From positions 1-64,000 of the forward strand of contig CAWESO010000008.1 in the NCBI GenBank assembly GCA_963811775.1: 64,000 nt of DNA, given 5' to 3'. Positions within the stretch are counted from its first letter, which is position 1; each line of letters begins with the position of its first letter. The stretch is from Chersky-840 sp963811775 (lineage in GTDB: Bacteria; Actinomycetota; Acidimicrobiia; Acidimicrobiales; UBA8190). A program made the translations under genes and the position numbers. Positions 42,743 through 52,055 of this stretch are shown piece after piece. The notes beneath the pieces are model-generated. The model ran no database searches. It was not told where the DNA came from and saw nothing but the letters and a program-made list of their open reading frames with translations.

Positions 42743-43648
42743 CTACCAGCTGAGCAGGGGGTTGATGTTTCCGTTGGCGGTGACCGATGCCTGGCCGAGG
42801 TAGGGCACCTGGTACAGCATCTCGATCGAGTGGAGGATTCCCGCCGTCGACACCTTGCCCGAGTATTGAACCGGATTCGCGGCCAGGGACTGCGACACCA
42901 CGATGGTGGGGACGTGCCCGCCGTCGCCGCCGTTGACGCCGGACGTGTCGCTGTCGAGCGCCTCGTCCCACTCGATGATGATCTGCCCGCCGTCTTTGTA
43001 CCACGACGTCGCCTGCACCGACGGAATGAAGCTCGACAAGAAGTTCTCCGTGTCCTTCAGCTCGTTGGCAGCAGTGTCGGTCGGGACTCCGGTGTGGCCG
43101 TCGTTGGTCAGGTTCGGGGTGTACCACACGAAGTCCGGCGGCGAGGCGCTGTTCAGGTCGGGGATGAGCGACGAGGAGCTCTTGACCGTGATCGGGGCGC
43201 TCGGGAAGTACTCCCACGGGTTGTGGTGCACGACGTAGAGGCCCGAGTCGTTGGTGGGGTCAGCCGGGAGGCTCTCGGCATACGCGTCGATGCTGTCCCC
43301 CGCCGCCACGAGCTGGTCGGCGAGCGTCGGAACGGCCGGGAAGCTGTGGTCCGAGGGCGGGTTGTCGTCGGTGACACCCTGGTCCGAGCCGGAGATGATG
43401 TCGAGGTAGTTGGGGAGGCTCGGATGGGCCAGGGCGTAGGACTGGGTGGCTGAGCCATAGTCGTTGGCCAGGCCCGTCACGTACGGCAGCGCCGGGTTGC
43501 CGATGATGTTCGTGGCGCCCTCGTTCTCCATCATGACGACCATGATCTTGGGCGGGACGAGCAGATGACACGCGCTCGTCCCGAGACCCACGGCCACGCC
43601 GAGCACACAGACCGCCCCCACCGTCGCCAACGACCGCTTCTTCGCCAC
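42743..43648 (-). CDS. Exported phosphoesterase, paralogue 1
   Basis: A protein of 301 residues from GTG 43648, starting VAKKRSLATVGAVCVLGVAV with a possible weak lipobox at TSAC. The catalytic N-terminus IMVVMMENEGATNIIGNPAL matches the phosphoesterase family (Asn/Glu metal site). Further blocks are YALAHPSLPNYLDIISGS, DFVWYTPNLTNDGHTG and IIIEWDEALDSDTSG. It is about 60-65% identical by eye with the divergent gene at 43915. It probably hydrolyses phosphomonoesters or phospholipids outside the cell. Confidence 0.85.
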   Translation of the reverse strand: MAKKRSLATVGAVCVLGVAVGLGTSACHLLVPPKIMVVMMENEGATNIIGNPALPYVTGLANDYGSATQSYALAHPSLPNYLDIISGSDQGVTDDNPPSDHSFPAVPTLADQLVAAGDSIDAYAESLPADPTNDSGLYVVHHNPWEYFPSAPITVKSSSSLIPDLNSASPPDFVWYTPNLTNDGHTGVPTDTAANELKDTENFLSSFIPSVQATSWYKDGGQIIIEWDEALDSDTSGVNGGDGGHVPTIVVSQSLAANPVQYSGKVSTAGILHSIEMLYQVPYLGQASVTANGNINPLLSW

Positions 43649-43841
43649 TCGATGCCCCCCATCGAGATATGCCCGCACACGCGCCAGATGACGTCCACGC
43701 CCGGCGTCGAGCTCTCGACGCGCCGGCGCGAAAACCGTGCTCAGCCCCACAGACACTAGAGGCTGCGACCCAAATCGCGCCCAAAGCGATGTCAATGCTC
43801 GGTCAACGGGGACGGAGTCCCTGCTGAAGTTCGCAGGCCAG

Positions 43842-43859
43842 GGTCACGGTCACGGTCAC
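43842..43859. repeat. Triple GGTCAC hexamer in the divergent phosphoesterase promoter
   Basis: Three perfect tandem copies of ggtcac lie about 55 bases upstream of the start at 43915, followed by a near copy ggtatc. The position between two divergent related genes makes a regulator site conceivable, but a chance short repeat cannot be excluded. Confidence 0.4.
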
Positions 43860-43914
43860 GGTATCGGGCGCCCCGGGGTCGTTCGATACCCTCACTGGAC
43901 GGATCCGGGGAGGC

Positions 43915-44955
43915 ATGGTGCACCGCACGAAACGGGGCTCGACGGCGAAACCGAGGTCTCGGGCTCTTCGCACGACAGCAGAACGCGTCCCGATCGCCCT
44001 CCTGCTCGGTGCCGGCTTGGTGCTGGCGGCGTGTTCGGGGACGGCGCGCCCATCCGCACCCCCTCGGACGAGTACCCCATCCCCTCCCGCCTCCACGAGC
44101 ACGACGAGCAGCTCGACCCCCGGGCACGCCGCCAAAGGACCTCCTCCGCACGTGATGGTGGTGATGATGGAGAACGAAGGCGCATCCAACATCATCGGCA
44201 ACCCGGCGCTGCCCTACGTCACCAGCCTGGCCGCTGACGACGGGTCGGCCACCCGGTCGTACGCGTTGAGCCACCCCAGCCTCCCGAACTACCTGACGAT
44301 CGTGTCGGGATCGAACCAAGGGGTCACGACCGACCAGCCGCCTTCTGTGGCCGACTTCCCGAACGTGCCCACCCTCGCCGATCAGCTCGCGTCAGCCGGG
44401 TTCAGCGAGATGGCGTACGCCGAGAGCCTGCCCGCGCACCCCACCGAGGACGCCGGGCTCTACGCGGTGCGACACAACCCGTGGGAGTACTTTCCGCACG
44501 CCAAGATCACCGTGGCCAGCGCCTCGGCCATGACGGCGGATCTCGATGCCAGGAACCCGCCCGACTTTGTGTGGTACACCCCGAACCTCACCGACGACGG
44601 CCACACCGGCGTGCCCACCGACACCCTGGCCCACGAGTTGGCCGACACCGAGGCGTTCCTCTCGACGTTCATCCCGGCGGTGCAGGCGACGTCCTGGTAC
44701 AAGGCCGACGGGCAGATCATCATCGAATGGGACGAGGCGCTCGACAGCGATACCTCCGGAATCAACGGTGGCCAGGGCGGGCACGTTCCGACGATCGTGG
44801 TGTCCGATGCCCTGAAGGCGAGCCCCCTCCACGACGCCACACCGGTGGATACCGCCGGCATCCTGCGATCGATCGAGGACCGCTTCGGATTGCGGCACCT
44901 CGCCACCGCGGCCAACCCCGCCAACGGGAACATCGACGCCCTGCTCGATCGGTGA
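43915..44955 (+). CDS. Phosphoesterase lipoprotein, paralogue 2
   Basis: A 346-residue protein with signal and lipobox (LLLGAGLVLAAC), a Ser/Thr/Pro linker (residues about 45-70) and the catalytic domain HVMVVMMENEGASNIIGNPA. It shares NPWEYFP, DFVWYTPNLTDDGHTGVPTD and IIIEWDEALDSDTSGINGG with the divergent paralogue. A GGGGAGG ribosome site precedes the ATG. It is probably anchored on the outer face of the membrane, while paralogue 1 may be freely secreted. Confidence 0.88.
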   Translation: MVHRTKRGSTAKPRSRALRTTAERVPIALLLGAGLVLAACSGTARPSAPPRTSTPSPPASTSTTSSSTPGHAAKGPPPHVMVVMMENEGASNIIGNPALPYVTSLAADDGSATRSYALSHPSLPNYLTIVSGSNQGVTTDQPPSVADFPNVPTLADQLASAGFSEMAYAESLPAHPTEDAGLYAVRHNPWEYFPHAKITVASASAMTADLDARNPPDFVWYTPNLTDDGHTGVPTDTLAHELADTEAFLSTFIPAVQATSWYKADGQIIIEWDEALDSDTSGINGGQGGHVPTIVVSDALKASPLHDATPVDTAGILRSIEDRFGLRHLATAANPANGNIDALLDR

Positions 44956-45009
44956 CCGCCCGCACCCGCGCCCAGGAGCATGCGGGATGGGCGCCGGGGA
45001 GACAGAGCG

Positions 45010-45813
45010 TTACTTCACGCCCAGGCTGCTCTTGGCCGCGGCCTCGAAGACGCGATGGGGAAGCAGCCGTTTGGCGGCGATGCCGACTCTCTCCCCGGCC
45101 TTGCCGACCGAAACCCGTCGCGGCGGGCGGCGGGAGTCGAGGACTCTTTGGATGACAGCCGCCACCGCGTCGGGCGCCACGCCGTTCGCCTCGTCACGCT
45201 CCATCGTGCTCACCGCCGTGTCGAGTGCCCGCCGGTAGACCTCGTCCCCGCTCGACGATGCGGCCATCTTCCGGTTGGCGGTGAAATCGGTCCGGACGTT
45301 GCCCGGCTCCACGAGAGTGACGTCGATCCCGAACGGCGCCACCTCGTAGGCCAGGGCCTCCCCGAATCCCTCGAGGGCGAACTTGCTGACGCTGTAGTAC
45401 GCCTGGAAGGGGATGGCGACGATGCCTCCGATGGAGCTGATGAGCACGATGCGGCCACCCCCCTGGGCGCGCATGGCCGGCAGTACCTGCTGGACGACGC
45501 GCGTCGCGCCCCACAGGTTGGTCTCCACCTGTGCCTTGGCCTCGTCGATCGTGGTGTGCTCGACGGCGCCGGCCACTCCCCATCCTGCCGAGGCCACGAC
45601 GGCATCGATGCGATGGTGCCGGGCGAGCACATCCGCGATCCCTTCTCGCACCGACTCGTCGCGGTCGACGTCCATGACGACGCCTTCCCACGATCCCGAT
45701 GACGTGCCTCGTCGGCTGGCCCCCACGACCACCCATCCCGCGCCGTGCAACCGGTCGGCACAGGCCCGACCGATACCGGCGGACGCTCCGGTGATGACAA
45801 CGACCTTGTCCAT
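45010..45813 (-). CDS. Short-chain dehydrogenase/reductase
   Basis: A 267-residue classical SDR. The cofactor loop is VVITGASAGIGRACADRL (residues 4-22), followed by VVASAGWGVAG, the catalytic Ser in GRIVLISSIGGIVA and the pair YYSVSKFALEGF (Tyr-x-x-x-Lys, near residue 150). After the active site ALAYEVAPFGIDVTLVEPGN follows. It oxidises or reduces an unknown alcohol or ketone with NAD(P). It is convergent with the phosphoesterase lipoprotein gene. Confidence 0.93.
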   Translation of the reverse strand: MDKVVVITGASAGIGRACADRLHGAGWVVVGASRRGTSSGSWEGVVMDVDRDESVREGIADVLARHHRIDAVVASAGWGVAGAVEHTTIDEAKAQVETNLWGATRVVQQVLPAMRAQGGGRIVLISSIGGIVAIPFQAYYSVSKFALEGFGEALAYEVAPFGIDVTLVEPGNVRTDFTANRKMAASSSGDEVYRRALDTAVSTMERDEANGVAPDAVAAVIQRVLDSRRPPRRVSVGKAGERVGIAAKRLLPHRVFEAAAKSSLGVK

Positions 45814-45834
45814 GTCGTGACGAGTCTTGAGGAC

Positions 45835-46092
45835 TCAGCGCGAGCGGGCGTCGCCGCGCGGGGAGCGTCCGAACTGCCAGCGGGCGCGCCGCGTGGGGTG
45901 GGCACGCGCCGCCTCCCGGAACGCCTTCAGCTCGTCCACGCTGGCGCGGGCTCGTTCGGCCAGCTCGTGCTCGCCTCCCTCCGAGGAGATGTTGAAGGCG
46001 TCGACACACCGGCTGATCGCCACGTCGATGGCAGCGATGAGGCTCTGCTGCGCCGTCTCGTCGAGCACACGGACTCCTCGCGGTTGGGTCAT
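45835..46092 (-). CDS. Small hypothetical helical protein
   Basis: An 85-residue protein from ATG 46092 (MTQPRGVRVLDETAQQSL); an ATG seven codons upstream is possible. It is mostly helical (AAIDVAISRCVDAF, ELAERARASVDELKAFREAA) and ends with a basic tail. It precedes the SDR gene by 21 bases on the same strand. No family recognised. Confidence 0.55.
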   Translation of the reverse strand: MTQPRGVRVLDETAQQSLIAAIDVAISRCVDAFNISSEGGEHELAERARASVDELKAFREAARAHPTRRARWQFGRSPRGDARSR

Positions 46093-46208
46093 CGATCGAG
46101 GTCGAGTCCCCATTGCACGTGCCGTGATTGTGCCTCAGTCCGCGCCGCGTCACCACCTCGTTGTGGTCCCGGTAGAACGAAGCCGCCGAGCGCCGATGGG
46201 AGATCCCG

Positions 46209-46526
46209 ATGCCAGAGCCTGATGCCCGTCTGAACGTGGTGGACAACCCCGCCCACAAGCGGTTCGAGGCCTTCGTGGGGGACCGGTTGGCCGGATTCGT
46301 CACCTACCGGACGCGACCGGGAATCGTCGTCCTCGTCCACACCGAGATCGACACCGCCTTCGAGGGCCACGGGGTCGGGAGCCAGCTGGCGGCGGCCGTG
46401 CTCGGCCAGATCCGGGAGCGGAACCTGAAGGTCGAGCCGCTGTGCCCGTTCATCGCCAGCTACATCGACAGGCATCCCGAGCTCGCCGATCTGGTGCCAG
46501 GGTCGGAGCACCGACCCGGGCGGTGA
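46209..46526 (+). CDS. Small GNAT-like acetyltransferase (YjdJ/CG type)
   Basis: A 105-residue protein with FEAFVGDRLAGFVTYRTRPG, VVLVHTEIDTAFEGHGVGSQ and LKVEPLCPFIASYIDRHPEL. The E-G-x-G-V-G loop followed by L-A-x-x-x-L and the late C-P-F-x-x-x-Y are typical of the minimal acetyltransferases known as YjdJ-type. Substrate unknown. Single gene. Confidence 0.85.
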   Translation: MPEPDARLNVVDNPAHKRFEAFVGDRLAGFVTYRTRPGIVVLVHTEIDTAFEGHGVGSQLAAAVLGQIRERNLKVEPLCPFIASYIDRHPELADLVPGSEHRPGR

Positions 46527-46652
46527 CCGTCCCCGGCGCCTGGAAATGGCCACTTGACCAGGGCGGAGAGCGGACAGGGCGAGACGGAGAAGCGCCGATG
46601 ACCCCGGCGCCGATGACTCAGGGGATCCCCGCGCGGTGCCGATACCCAGGGG

Positions 46653-47636
46653 ATGACCCCGGGAGGCGCAGCGCCACGGACCCCGCGTGCAGCCGCCCCC
46701 CGTCCGGGCTGGCTGCCCTTCGGATGCCTTCTCGCCATGGGTGAGGTCATCGTGCTGGTGCTGGTCGTCCTCCACCCCGGCACCGCCGTCGGTACCCGGT
46801 CCGCCCTCGACCGCCAGGCCCTCCCGGTAGGCGGCACCCGGTTCGTCCCGCACGGTTACACCCCGGCGCCGGACGCACCGGTCACGACCCTTCCGCCCCC
46901 GTCGACGACGATCCCACCGGCCCCGGAGTCCCCGACCACGCTGCCCCCGGTGCGGGACCCGGCCCCGACGACGCCCCCGAAACCGGCGGCCCAGGCGTCG
47001 ACGGCACGAGGCACCCTGGCCGCCAACATCGCCCCCGATCCCAACTTCCTCCTCAGCTGCTCGGGGGCCCAGTACGACGATTCCTCCGGGTGCGTCGACG
47101 CCACGCTGCAGGCCATCGCCAACGGCCGGAGCCACGAGGGACTCCCCCCGATGGTGCTGCCCTCGAACTGGGGCCAGCTCTCACCCGACCAGCAGCTCTT
47201 CGTGGCCACGAACCTCGAGCGCACCGCCAGGGGCCTGCCGCCGCTGACCGCCATGGCCACGGCCCTCGACGCCGCGGCGAGCCGAGGCGCGGCCCAGGAC
47301 GTCGACCCACCCCCGCCGCCGGGATTCCCGTACTCGGAATGGGGATCGAACTGGGCCGGAGCCGTCGGCAACCCTCTGGAGGCCGTCTACCTGTGGATGT
47401 ACGACGACGGCTCCAACACCGCCAACATCGACTGCACCCCCTCGAACGAGACCGGGTGCTGGGGCCACCGCGAGAACATCCTGCTCCGGTTGTCCTGCAC
47501 CGAGTGCGTCATGGGCACCGGTTGGGACCCGGCCGGGTACAGCAGTGACCCGAGCATGACCGAGTTGCTGGTCGAGGCCTCGGGCACCGTCCCCGTCGAC
47601 TTCACGTGGCGCCAGGAGTCGCCCTACCTGGCCTGA
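46653..47636 (+). CDS. CAP/SCP-domain exported protein
   Basis: A 327-residue protein with one N-terminal helix (AMGEVIVLVLVVLHPG, about residues 28-43), a Pro/Thr-rich linker (about 75-115) and a C-terminal CAP-like domain. The domain shows FVATNLERTARGLPPLTAMA, the segment WMYDDG and GCWGHRENIL with the conserved His-Arg-x-N; cysteines near ETGC and LSCTEC may form disulfides. CAP proteins are extracellular; function ranges from lipid binding to protease-like. The start could also be the ATG at 46739. Confidence 0.75.
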   Translation: MTPGGAAPRTPRAAAPRPGWLPFGCLLAMGEVIVLVLVVLHPGTAVGTRSALDRQALPVGGTRFVPHGYTPAPDAPVTTLPPPSTTIPPAPESPTTLPPVRDPAPTTPPKPAAQASTARGTLAANIAPDPNFLLSCSGAQYDDSSGCVDATLQAIANGRSHEGLPPMVLPSNWGQLSPDQQLFVATNLERTARGLPPLTAMATALDAAASRGAAQDVDPPPPPGFPYSEWGSNWAGAVGNPLEAVYLWMYDDGSNTANIDCTPSNETGCWGHRENILLRLSCTECVMGTGWDPAGYSSDPSMTELLVEASGTVPVDFTWRQESPYLA

Positions 47637-47808
47637 GGCCGGATTCGACTTTTCCAACGGGCAGCGGGATTTTTCGACCTCGGATTCACCTCTCGAGCCG
47701 TTGACAGACCGCCACCGTCAGGGCAGCCTTGTACGACGGCGACGGCCCGATCTCCGCTCCGAGCGAAAGTCGGCCAACATCGTCAGGCACGAAGCAAGGA
47801 GGGCTCGC

Positions 47809-48024
47809 ATGGCACGGCGGGTCTGGGTATTGCCATCGACTTTGCCGTCTGATGCCCACGGAGAGGGCAGCGGCGGCGCGCCGTCGCACAGCGTCGATCC
47901 TCTGCGTCACGGAGATCCACAGCGCCTCCTCGTGCGCCTTCGGGCCAAGCGCAAGGCCCGGATGGCTCGGGCCGACGCCATCGGCTCGGAGGCCGAGCCG
48001 ACCCCTCAAGACACCAGCAGTTAG
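47809..48024 (+). CDS. Small basic hypothetical protein
   Basis: A 71-residue frame beginning MARRVWVLPSTLPSDA with an unusually strong ribosome site, aaggaggg, five bases ahead. The second half is basic (LRHGDPQRLLVRLRAKRKAR) and ends TPQDTSS. No family recognised. The ribosome site is the main support; the opposite strand is also open in this GC-rich region. Confidence 0.4.
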   Translation: MARRVWVLPSTLPSDAHGEGSGGAPSHSVDPLRHGDPQRLLVRLRAKRKARMARADAIGSEAEPTPQDTSS

Positions 48025-48431
48025 GCGTCTCTTCTCCCTCCTGTCTCCCGATGTCCCCTCCTGGCCCATGCGTCCCACGTATCAGCACTCCAAGTGCGAT
48101 TGTGAGCACTCTTAGCAAGATTGTGACGTAGGAGAACGCTGGGACGACGGAGCGTGTGACGCCTCTCACCAGGGCAGTTGTGTGTTTGTTGTGGCCCCAT
48201 AGGGGGCCAGGTGACCCGGCATTGACACAATCCACAGGTGTGAACGGGCACGGACCTTCCGCCGCGGGACCGCGGTGTTCCAGATTGGACGGTGACTGGT
48301 GGAAAATCCCTGCTCAGAGGCACTATAGACACCCACTACTGTTCAGGGGGGGTTCAGGACCGAATGTCCTTCCCATAAGACGCGGCCTTGATGGCTCCCG
48401 ATGAGCTGGAGTCCACTTGATGGGAGTGGGT
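48025..48431 (+). promoter_or_regulatory. Upstream region of the pilus operon
   Basis: About 400 bases before pilB. A ttgaca-like box occurs at 48222-48227 and a -10-like tatag near 48323, but they are not properly spaced to each other. The sequence here is less GC-rich than the flanking genes, consistent with promoter DNA. No riboswitch was recognised. Confidence 0.35.
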
Positions 48432-50195
48432 ATGAAGTTGCGTAAGGATTCGCCTGGCGACGACATCAACCCGGAGGGAACTCCCCCCGTGGCGGTCCGG
48501 CGCGATCTCGGGGGAGGCCGGACTCAGCTCGGCGAGCTCCTCGTGAGCGCCAAGCTCGTGACGCACGACCAGCTGGCCCAGGCGCTGCTGCAACAGGTCA
48601 CCTCGGGCCAGCGGATCGGCACGCTCCTCGTCGAGCTCGGCGCCATCGACGAGCGCGACCTGGCCAAGGCCCTCTCCACACAACTCCACGTCCCCCTCGT
48701 CGACCTGTCGCAACAGACGCCCACGCCCGAAGCGATCGAGCTCATGCCCGAGAGCGTGAGCCGCAGCCATCTGGCCGTGCCCCTGGTGGGCGACGCCAAC
48801 GGGCTCACGGTGGCGGTGTCGGACCCGAATCCCGAGCTGGCCAAGATCCTGGCCAACGCCTGCGGCCAGGTCGTCCGGCTGGTCATTGCGCCGCGGTCGG
48901 ACATCCAGCGTGCCATCGACACCGCCTACCGGGCGCTCGGCAACATCCAGGAGCACGTCCGCGCCTTCGAGGAGACCGCCGAGAGCCCACGCCGGGCGAC
49001 CGCGGACACCGGCGTGCAGCTGGCCATGGCCGACGACGCACCGGTCGTGCAGGTCGTCAACCTCCTGATCACCCAGGCGATGCGCGACCGGGCGTCTGAC
49101 ATCCACATCGAGCCGCAGGGGAACGACCTGCGGATCCGGTACCGCATCGACGGGGCCCTGCACGACGCCGTGGTCCTGCCGCTGTCGATGGCCCCTGCCC
49201 TCGTGAGCCGCTTGAAGATCATGGCCAGCATGAACATCGTGGAGCGCCGTCGACCCCAGGACGGGCAGATCACCATGGTCGTCGACAACCGCGAGATCGA
49301 CATCCGGGTGTCGACGGTGGCCACCATCTGGGGCGAGAACTGCGTGCTGCGGGTCCTCGACAAGAGCCGGTCGCTCTTCCGCATGGGCGACCTCGGCATG
49401 CCGCTGAACACACACGAGATCTTCACCCGCCTCATCGGGACGCCCTTCGGCATGGTCTTGTGTGCCGGCCCGACGGGGAGCGGGAAGACGACCACGCTGT
49501 ACGCGGCGTTGACCGAGATCGACGACCCCAGCCGGAACATCATGACGGTCGAGGACCCGGTCGAGTACGTGTTCCCCACCATCAACCAGATCCAGACCAA
49601 CGACCAGGCCGGCATCACCTTCGCCAACGGCTTGCGGTCGATCCTGCGCCAGGACCCCGACGTGATCCTGGTGGGAGAGATCCGTGACGTGGAGACGGCT
49701 CGGATCGCGGTGCAGTCCGCCTTGACCGGTCACTTCGTGTTGTCGTCGCTGCACGCCACCGACTCCGCCGCCGCCCTGCACCGCTTCCTCGACATGGGCA
49801 TCGAATCGTTCCTGGTGGCGTCGTCGGTGCTGGCGGTGGTGAGCCAACGGCTCGTCCGGCGCATCTGCCAGACGTGCAAGACCGGGTACGAGCCCAAGGA
49901 CGAGGAGCTCGCCTTCTACCAGGAGAGCGGCGGGCTCCCCAAGGCGCAGTTCTTCCGGGGCGAAGGGTGCAACTTCTGCGCCGGCACCGGCTATCGCGAC
50001 CGGATCGGCGTGTACGAGCTCATGCGGATCACGCCCGAGCTCAAGCGGCTGATCGTGGGATGGGCCACGCAGGAGGAGCTGCAACGCATGGCCGTGTCCC
50101 AGGGGATGCGCACGCTCCGGGACGAAGCGATCCGGCTCATCGCCGACGACGTGACGACCATTTCCGAAGTCATCAGATCCATCTACACGGCGTAA
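48432..50195 (+). CDS. pilB: Type IV pilus assembly ATPase
   Basis: A 587-residue GspE/PilB ATPase. The N-terminal MshEN/T2SSE_N domain (about 30-160) has LGELLVSAKLVTHDQLAQAL, the linker domain follows, then Walker A CAGPTGSGKTTTLY near residue 346, the Asp box DPVEYVFPTINQIQ, Walker B DPDVILVGEIRDVETA and the His box LSSLHATDSA. A four-cysteine zinc site (CQTCK and CNFCAGTGY) lies near 478-518, as in extension ATPases. ATG 48432 has GGGAG upstream; ATG 48420 is an alternative. First gene of pilB-pilC-pilin. Confidence 0.95.
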   Translation: MKLRKDSPGDDINPEGTPPVAVRRDLGGGRTQLGELLVSAKLVTHDQLAQALLQQVTSGQRIGTLLVELGAIDERDLAKALSTQLHVPLVDLSQQTPTPEAIELMPESVSRSHLAVPLVGDANGLTVAVSDPNPELAKILANACGQVVRLVIAPRSDIQRAIDTAYRALGNIQEHVRAFEETAESPRRATADTGVQLAMADDAPVVQVVNLLITQAMRDRASDIHIEPQGNDLRIRYRIDGALHDAVVLPLSMAPALVSRLKIMASMNIVERRRPQDGQITMVVDNREIDIRVSTVATIWGENCVLRVLDKSRSLFRMGDLGMPLNTHEIFTRLIGTPFGMVLCAGPTGSGKTTTLYAALTEIDDPSRNIMTVEDPVEYVFPTINQIQTNDQAGITFANGLRSILRQDPDVILVGEIRDVETARIAVQSALTGHFVLSSLHATDSAAALHRFLDMGIESFLVASSVLAVVSQRLVRRICQTCKTGYEPKDEELAFYQESGGLPKAQFFRGEGCNFCAGTGYRDRIGVYELMRITPELKRLIVGWATQEELQRMAVSQGMRTLRDEAIRLIADDVTTISEVIRSIYTA

Positions 50196-50215
50196 GCGGA
50201 CGACCACACACGATC

Positions 50216-51421
50216 ATGGGGAAATACAAGTTCCGGGCCATCACCCCAGAAGGCGCCACCGTCTCGGGCGTCGAGGACGCGCTGACGGCCAACCTGGCCC
50301 GACGGGCGATCATCAGCCGCGACCTCGCACCGCTCGAGGTGATCGAGAAGAAGAGCATCCTGAAGTACGAGATCACGCGGGAGAAGGTCCCCCGCAAGGA
50401 GCTCATGTACTTCTCCCGCCAGATGGCGGTCTTCATGAAGGCCGGGATCCCGGTGCTCGAAGCGCTCGAGATCATGACCGAGGAGACCGGGAACAAGGTC
50501 CTGCAACGGGTCATGGCGGAGATGGCGGACTCGTTGCGCTCGGGCGAGACCTTCGCCGGGGCGGCCAGCCAGCACCCCGAGGCCTTCCCCCGCTACTACC
50601 TCGGGATCCTCGGCTCGGCCGAGCTCACCGGCAACCTGGACACCGTCTTGGACCAGTTATCGGAGTACATCGACCGGGACCTCGAAGCACGCCGGAGGAT
50701 CAGCTCGGCCCTCATGTACCCCACGATCGTCTTCGTCTTCGCCATCCTGGCCGTCGTCATCATCACGGCCTACGTCCTGCCGCGCTTCAAGACCTTCTTC
50801 ACGACGTTGCACGCCAAGCTGCCGCTGCCGACCAGAATGCTCCTCAGCGTCGCCAACTTCATCGAGAACGACTGGTTCTTCCTTGTCGCGGGGGTCGGCG
50901 CCGTCCTCGCCCTCGTCCTCCTCGGCGTGGCGACGTCCAGGGGCCGAGCCGTGCGGGACCGGCTCCTGCTCCGCCTGCCGGTGGTGGGCGATCTGATCAA
51001 GACCTCGATCCTCGAGCGCTTCTGCCGGATCCTGCACGCCATGGTGACCGCCGGGGTCCCGCTGCCCGAGGCCCTACAGGTGACCGGGGACGCCACCACC
51101 AATTCGGTGTACAAGCGGGGGCTCTTCGTGGCCCGTGGGGCCATGATGCGAGGCGAGGGGCTGGCGACCCCCCTCGCGTCGACCGGCCTCTTTCCCGCCG
51201 CCGCACGCCACATGTTCCTCGTCGGCGAGAGCACGGGGACGATGGACGACCAGCTCGAGTCGGCCGCCACCTACTTCGACCGTGAGCTCGACTACAAACT
51301 GAAGCAGTTCACCGCGTTGTTCGAACCGATCGTGATCGTGTTCGTCGGTCTCATCGTCGGGTTCGTCGCCATCGCCCTCATCTCGGCCATGTACGGGATC
51401 TACCGCCAGGTGCACATCTGA
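50216..51421 (+). CDS. pilC: Type IV pilus inner-membrane platform protein
   Basis: A 401-residue GspF/PilC protein with two T2SSF domains. Landmarks are LMYFSRQMAVFMKAGIPVLE (about 63-85), ISSALMYPTIVFVFAILAVV, FCRILHAMVTAGVPLPEALQ (about 270-290) and the C-terminal helix EPIVIVFVGLIVGFVAIALI. It recruits PilB to the membrane and guides pilin assembly. It follows pilB by 20 bases. Confidence 0.95.
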   Translation: MGKYKFRAITPEGATVSGVEDALTANLARRAIISRDLAPLEVIEKKSILKYEITREKVPRKELMYFSRQMAVFMKAGIPVLEALEIMTEETGNKVLQRVMAEMADSLRSGETFAGAASQHPEAFPRYYLGILGSAELTGNLDTVLDQLSEYIDRDLEARRRISSALMYPTIVFVFAILAVVIITAYVLPRFKTFFTTLHAKLPLPTRMLLSVANFIENDWFFLVAGVGAVLALVLLGVATSRGRAVRDRLLLRLPVVGDLIKTSILERFCRILHAMVTAGVPLPEALQVTGDATTNSVYKRGLFVARGAMMRGEGLATPLASTGLFPAAARHMFLVGESTGTMDDQLESAATYFDRELDYKLKQFTALFEPIVIVFVGLIVGFVAIALISAMYGIYRQVHI

Positions 51422-51574
51422 TGCCGGCGCCCCCGAGGTCCACAACGACCCACCCCTGGTCAGCCGGTGAGGGGGTACCGACATAACAGACCGCAACTTC
51501 CCCACGTTCCGAGTCACAGAGAACCGATCCACGCCGCTTCCAGCGGCAGGAAACCCGAAAAGAAACGAGCGCAG

Positions 51575-52033
51575 ATGCTGGAGAGAATGAAGCAGAAGAG
51601 AAATGAAGGAGGGTTCACCCTCATCGAGCTCCTGATCGTCATCATCATCCTGGCGATCCTGGCCGCCATCGTCGTGTTCGCCGTGGGCAACACCAGCACC
51701 AGTGCGGCGATCGCCTCGTGCAAGTCGGACGCCAAATCGGTGGAAACTGCCATCGAGGCGTACAAGGCGCAGCACCCTGGGACCCAGACCGCTGACGGCC
51801 TCCATGGCTACCCGGCGGGGGGAGATTGGACCGAATTGACCACCACCGGTGACCCCCAGGGCGGGCCGTGGCTGAAGGGGGAGCCCTCCACGAAGGACTA
51901 CCAGATCGAGTTCAACACCTCGGGTCAAGTCTGGGTCGCGGCCCCGGGAACGGGGGTCGATACCAGTTACGCCTCGACCGAAGACGTGGACATGAACCCG
52001 AACGTCGCCTGCAACGTGGCGCAGGCCTCGTAG
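51575..52033 (+). CDS. Major-type type IV pilin
   Basis: A 152-residue prepilin. The leader MLERMKQKRNEGG ends at the prepilin peptidase site and is followed by FTLIELLIVIIILAILAAIV with Glu at mature position 5. The globular part has Cys residues (ASCKSDAKSVETAIEAYKAQ and NVACNVAQ) that may form a disulfide near the C-terminus. It sits 153 bases after pilC. A weak hairpin (acccc/ggggt) lies in that gap and may support higher expression of pilin than of the machinery. Confidence 0.93.
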   Translation: MLERMKQKRNEGGFTLIELLIVIIILAILAAIVVFAVGNTSTSAAIASCKSDAKSVETAIEAYKAQHPGTQTADGLHGYPAGGDWTELTTTGDPQGGPWLKGEPSTKDYQIEFNTSGQVWVAAPGTGVDTSYASTEDVDMNPNVACNVAQAS

Positions 52034-52055
52034 CGACGGTTCTGCTTGCTCTCGA

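Noticed and set aside
48354..50207. Long minus-strand frame opposite pilB
   Set aside because: The translation is His/Arg/Gly-rich without domain structure; pilB on the plus strand has all ATPase motifs.
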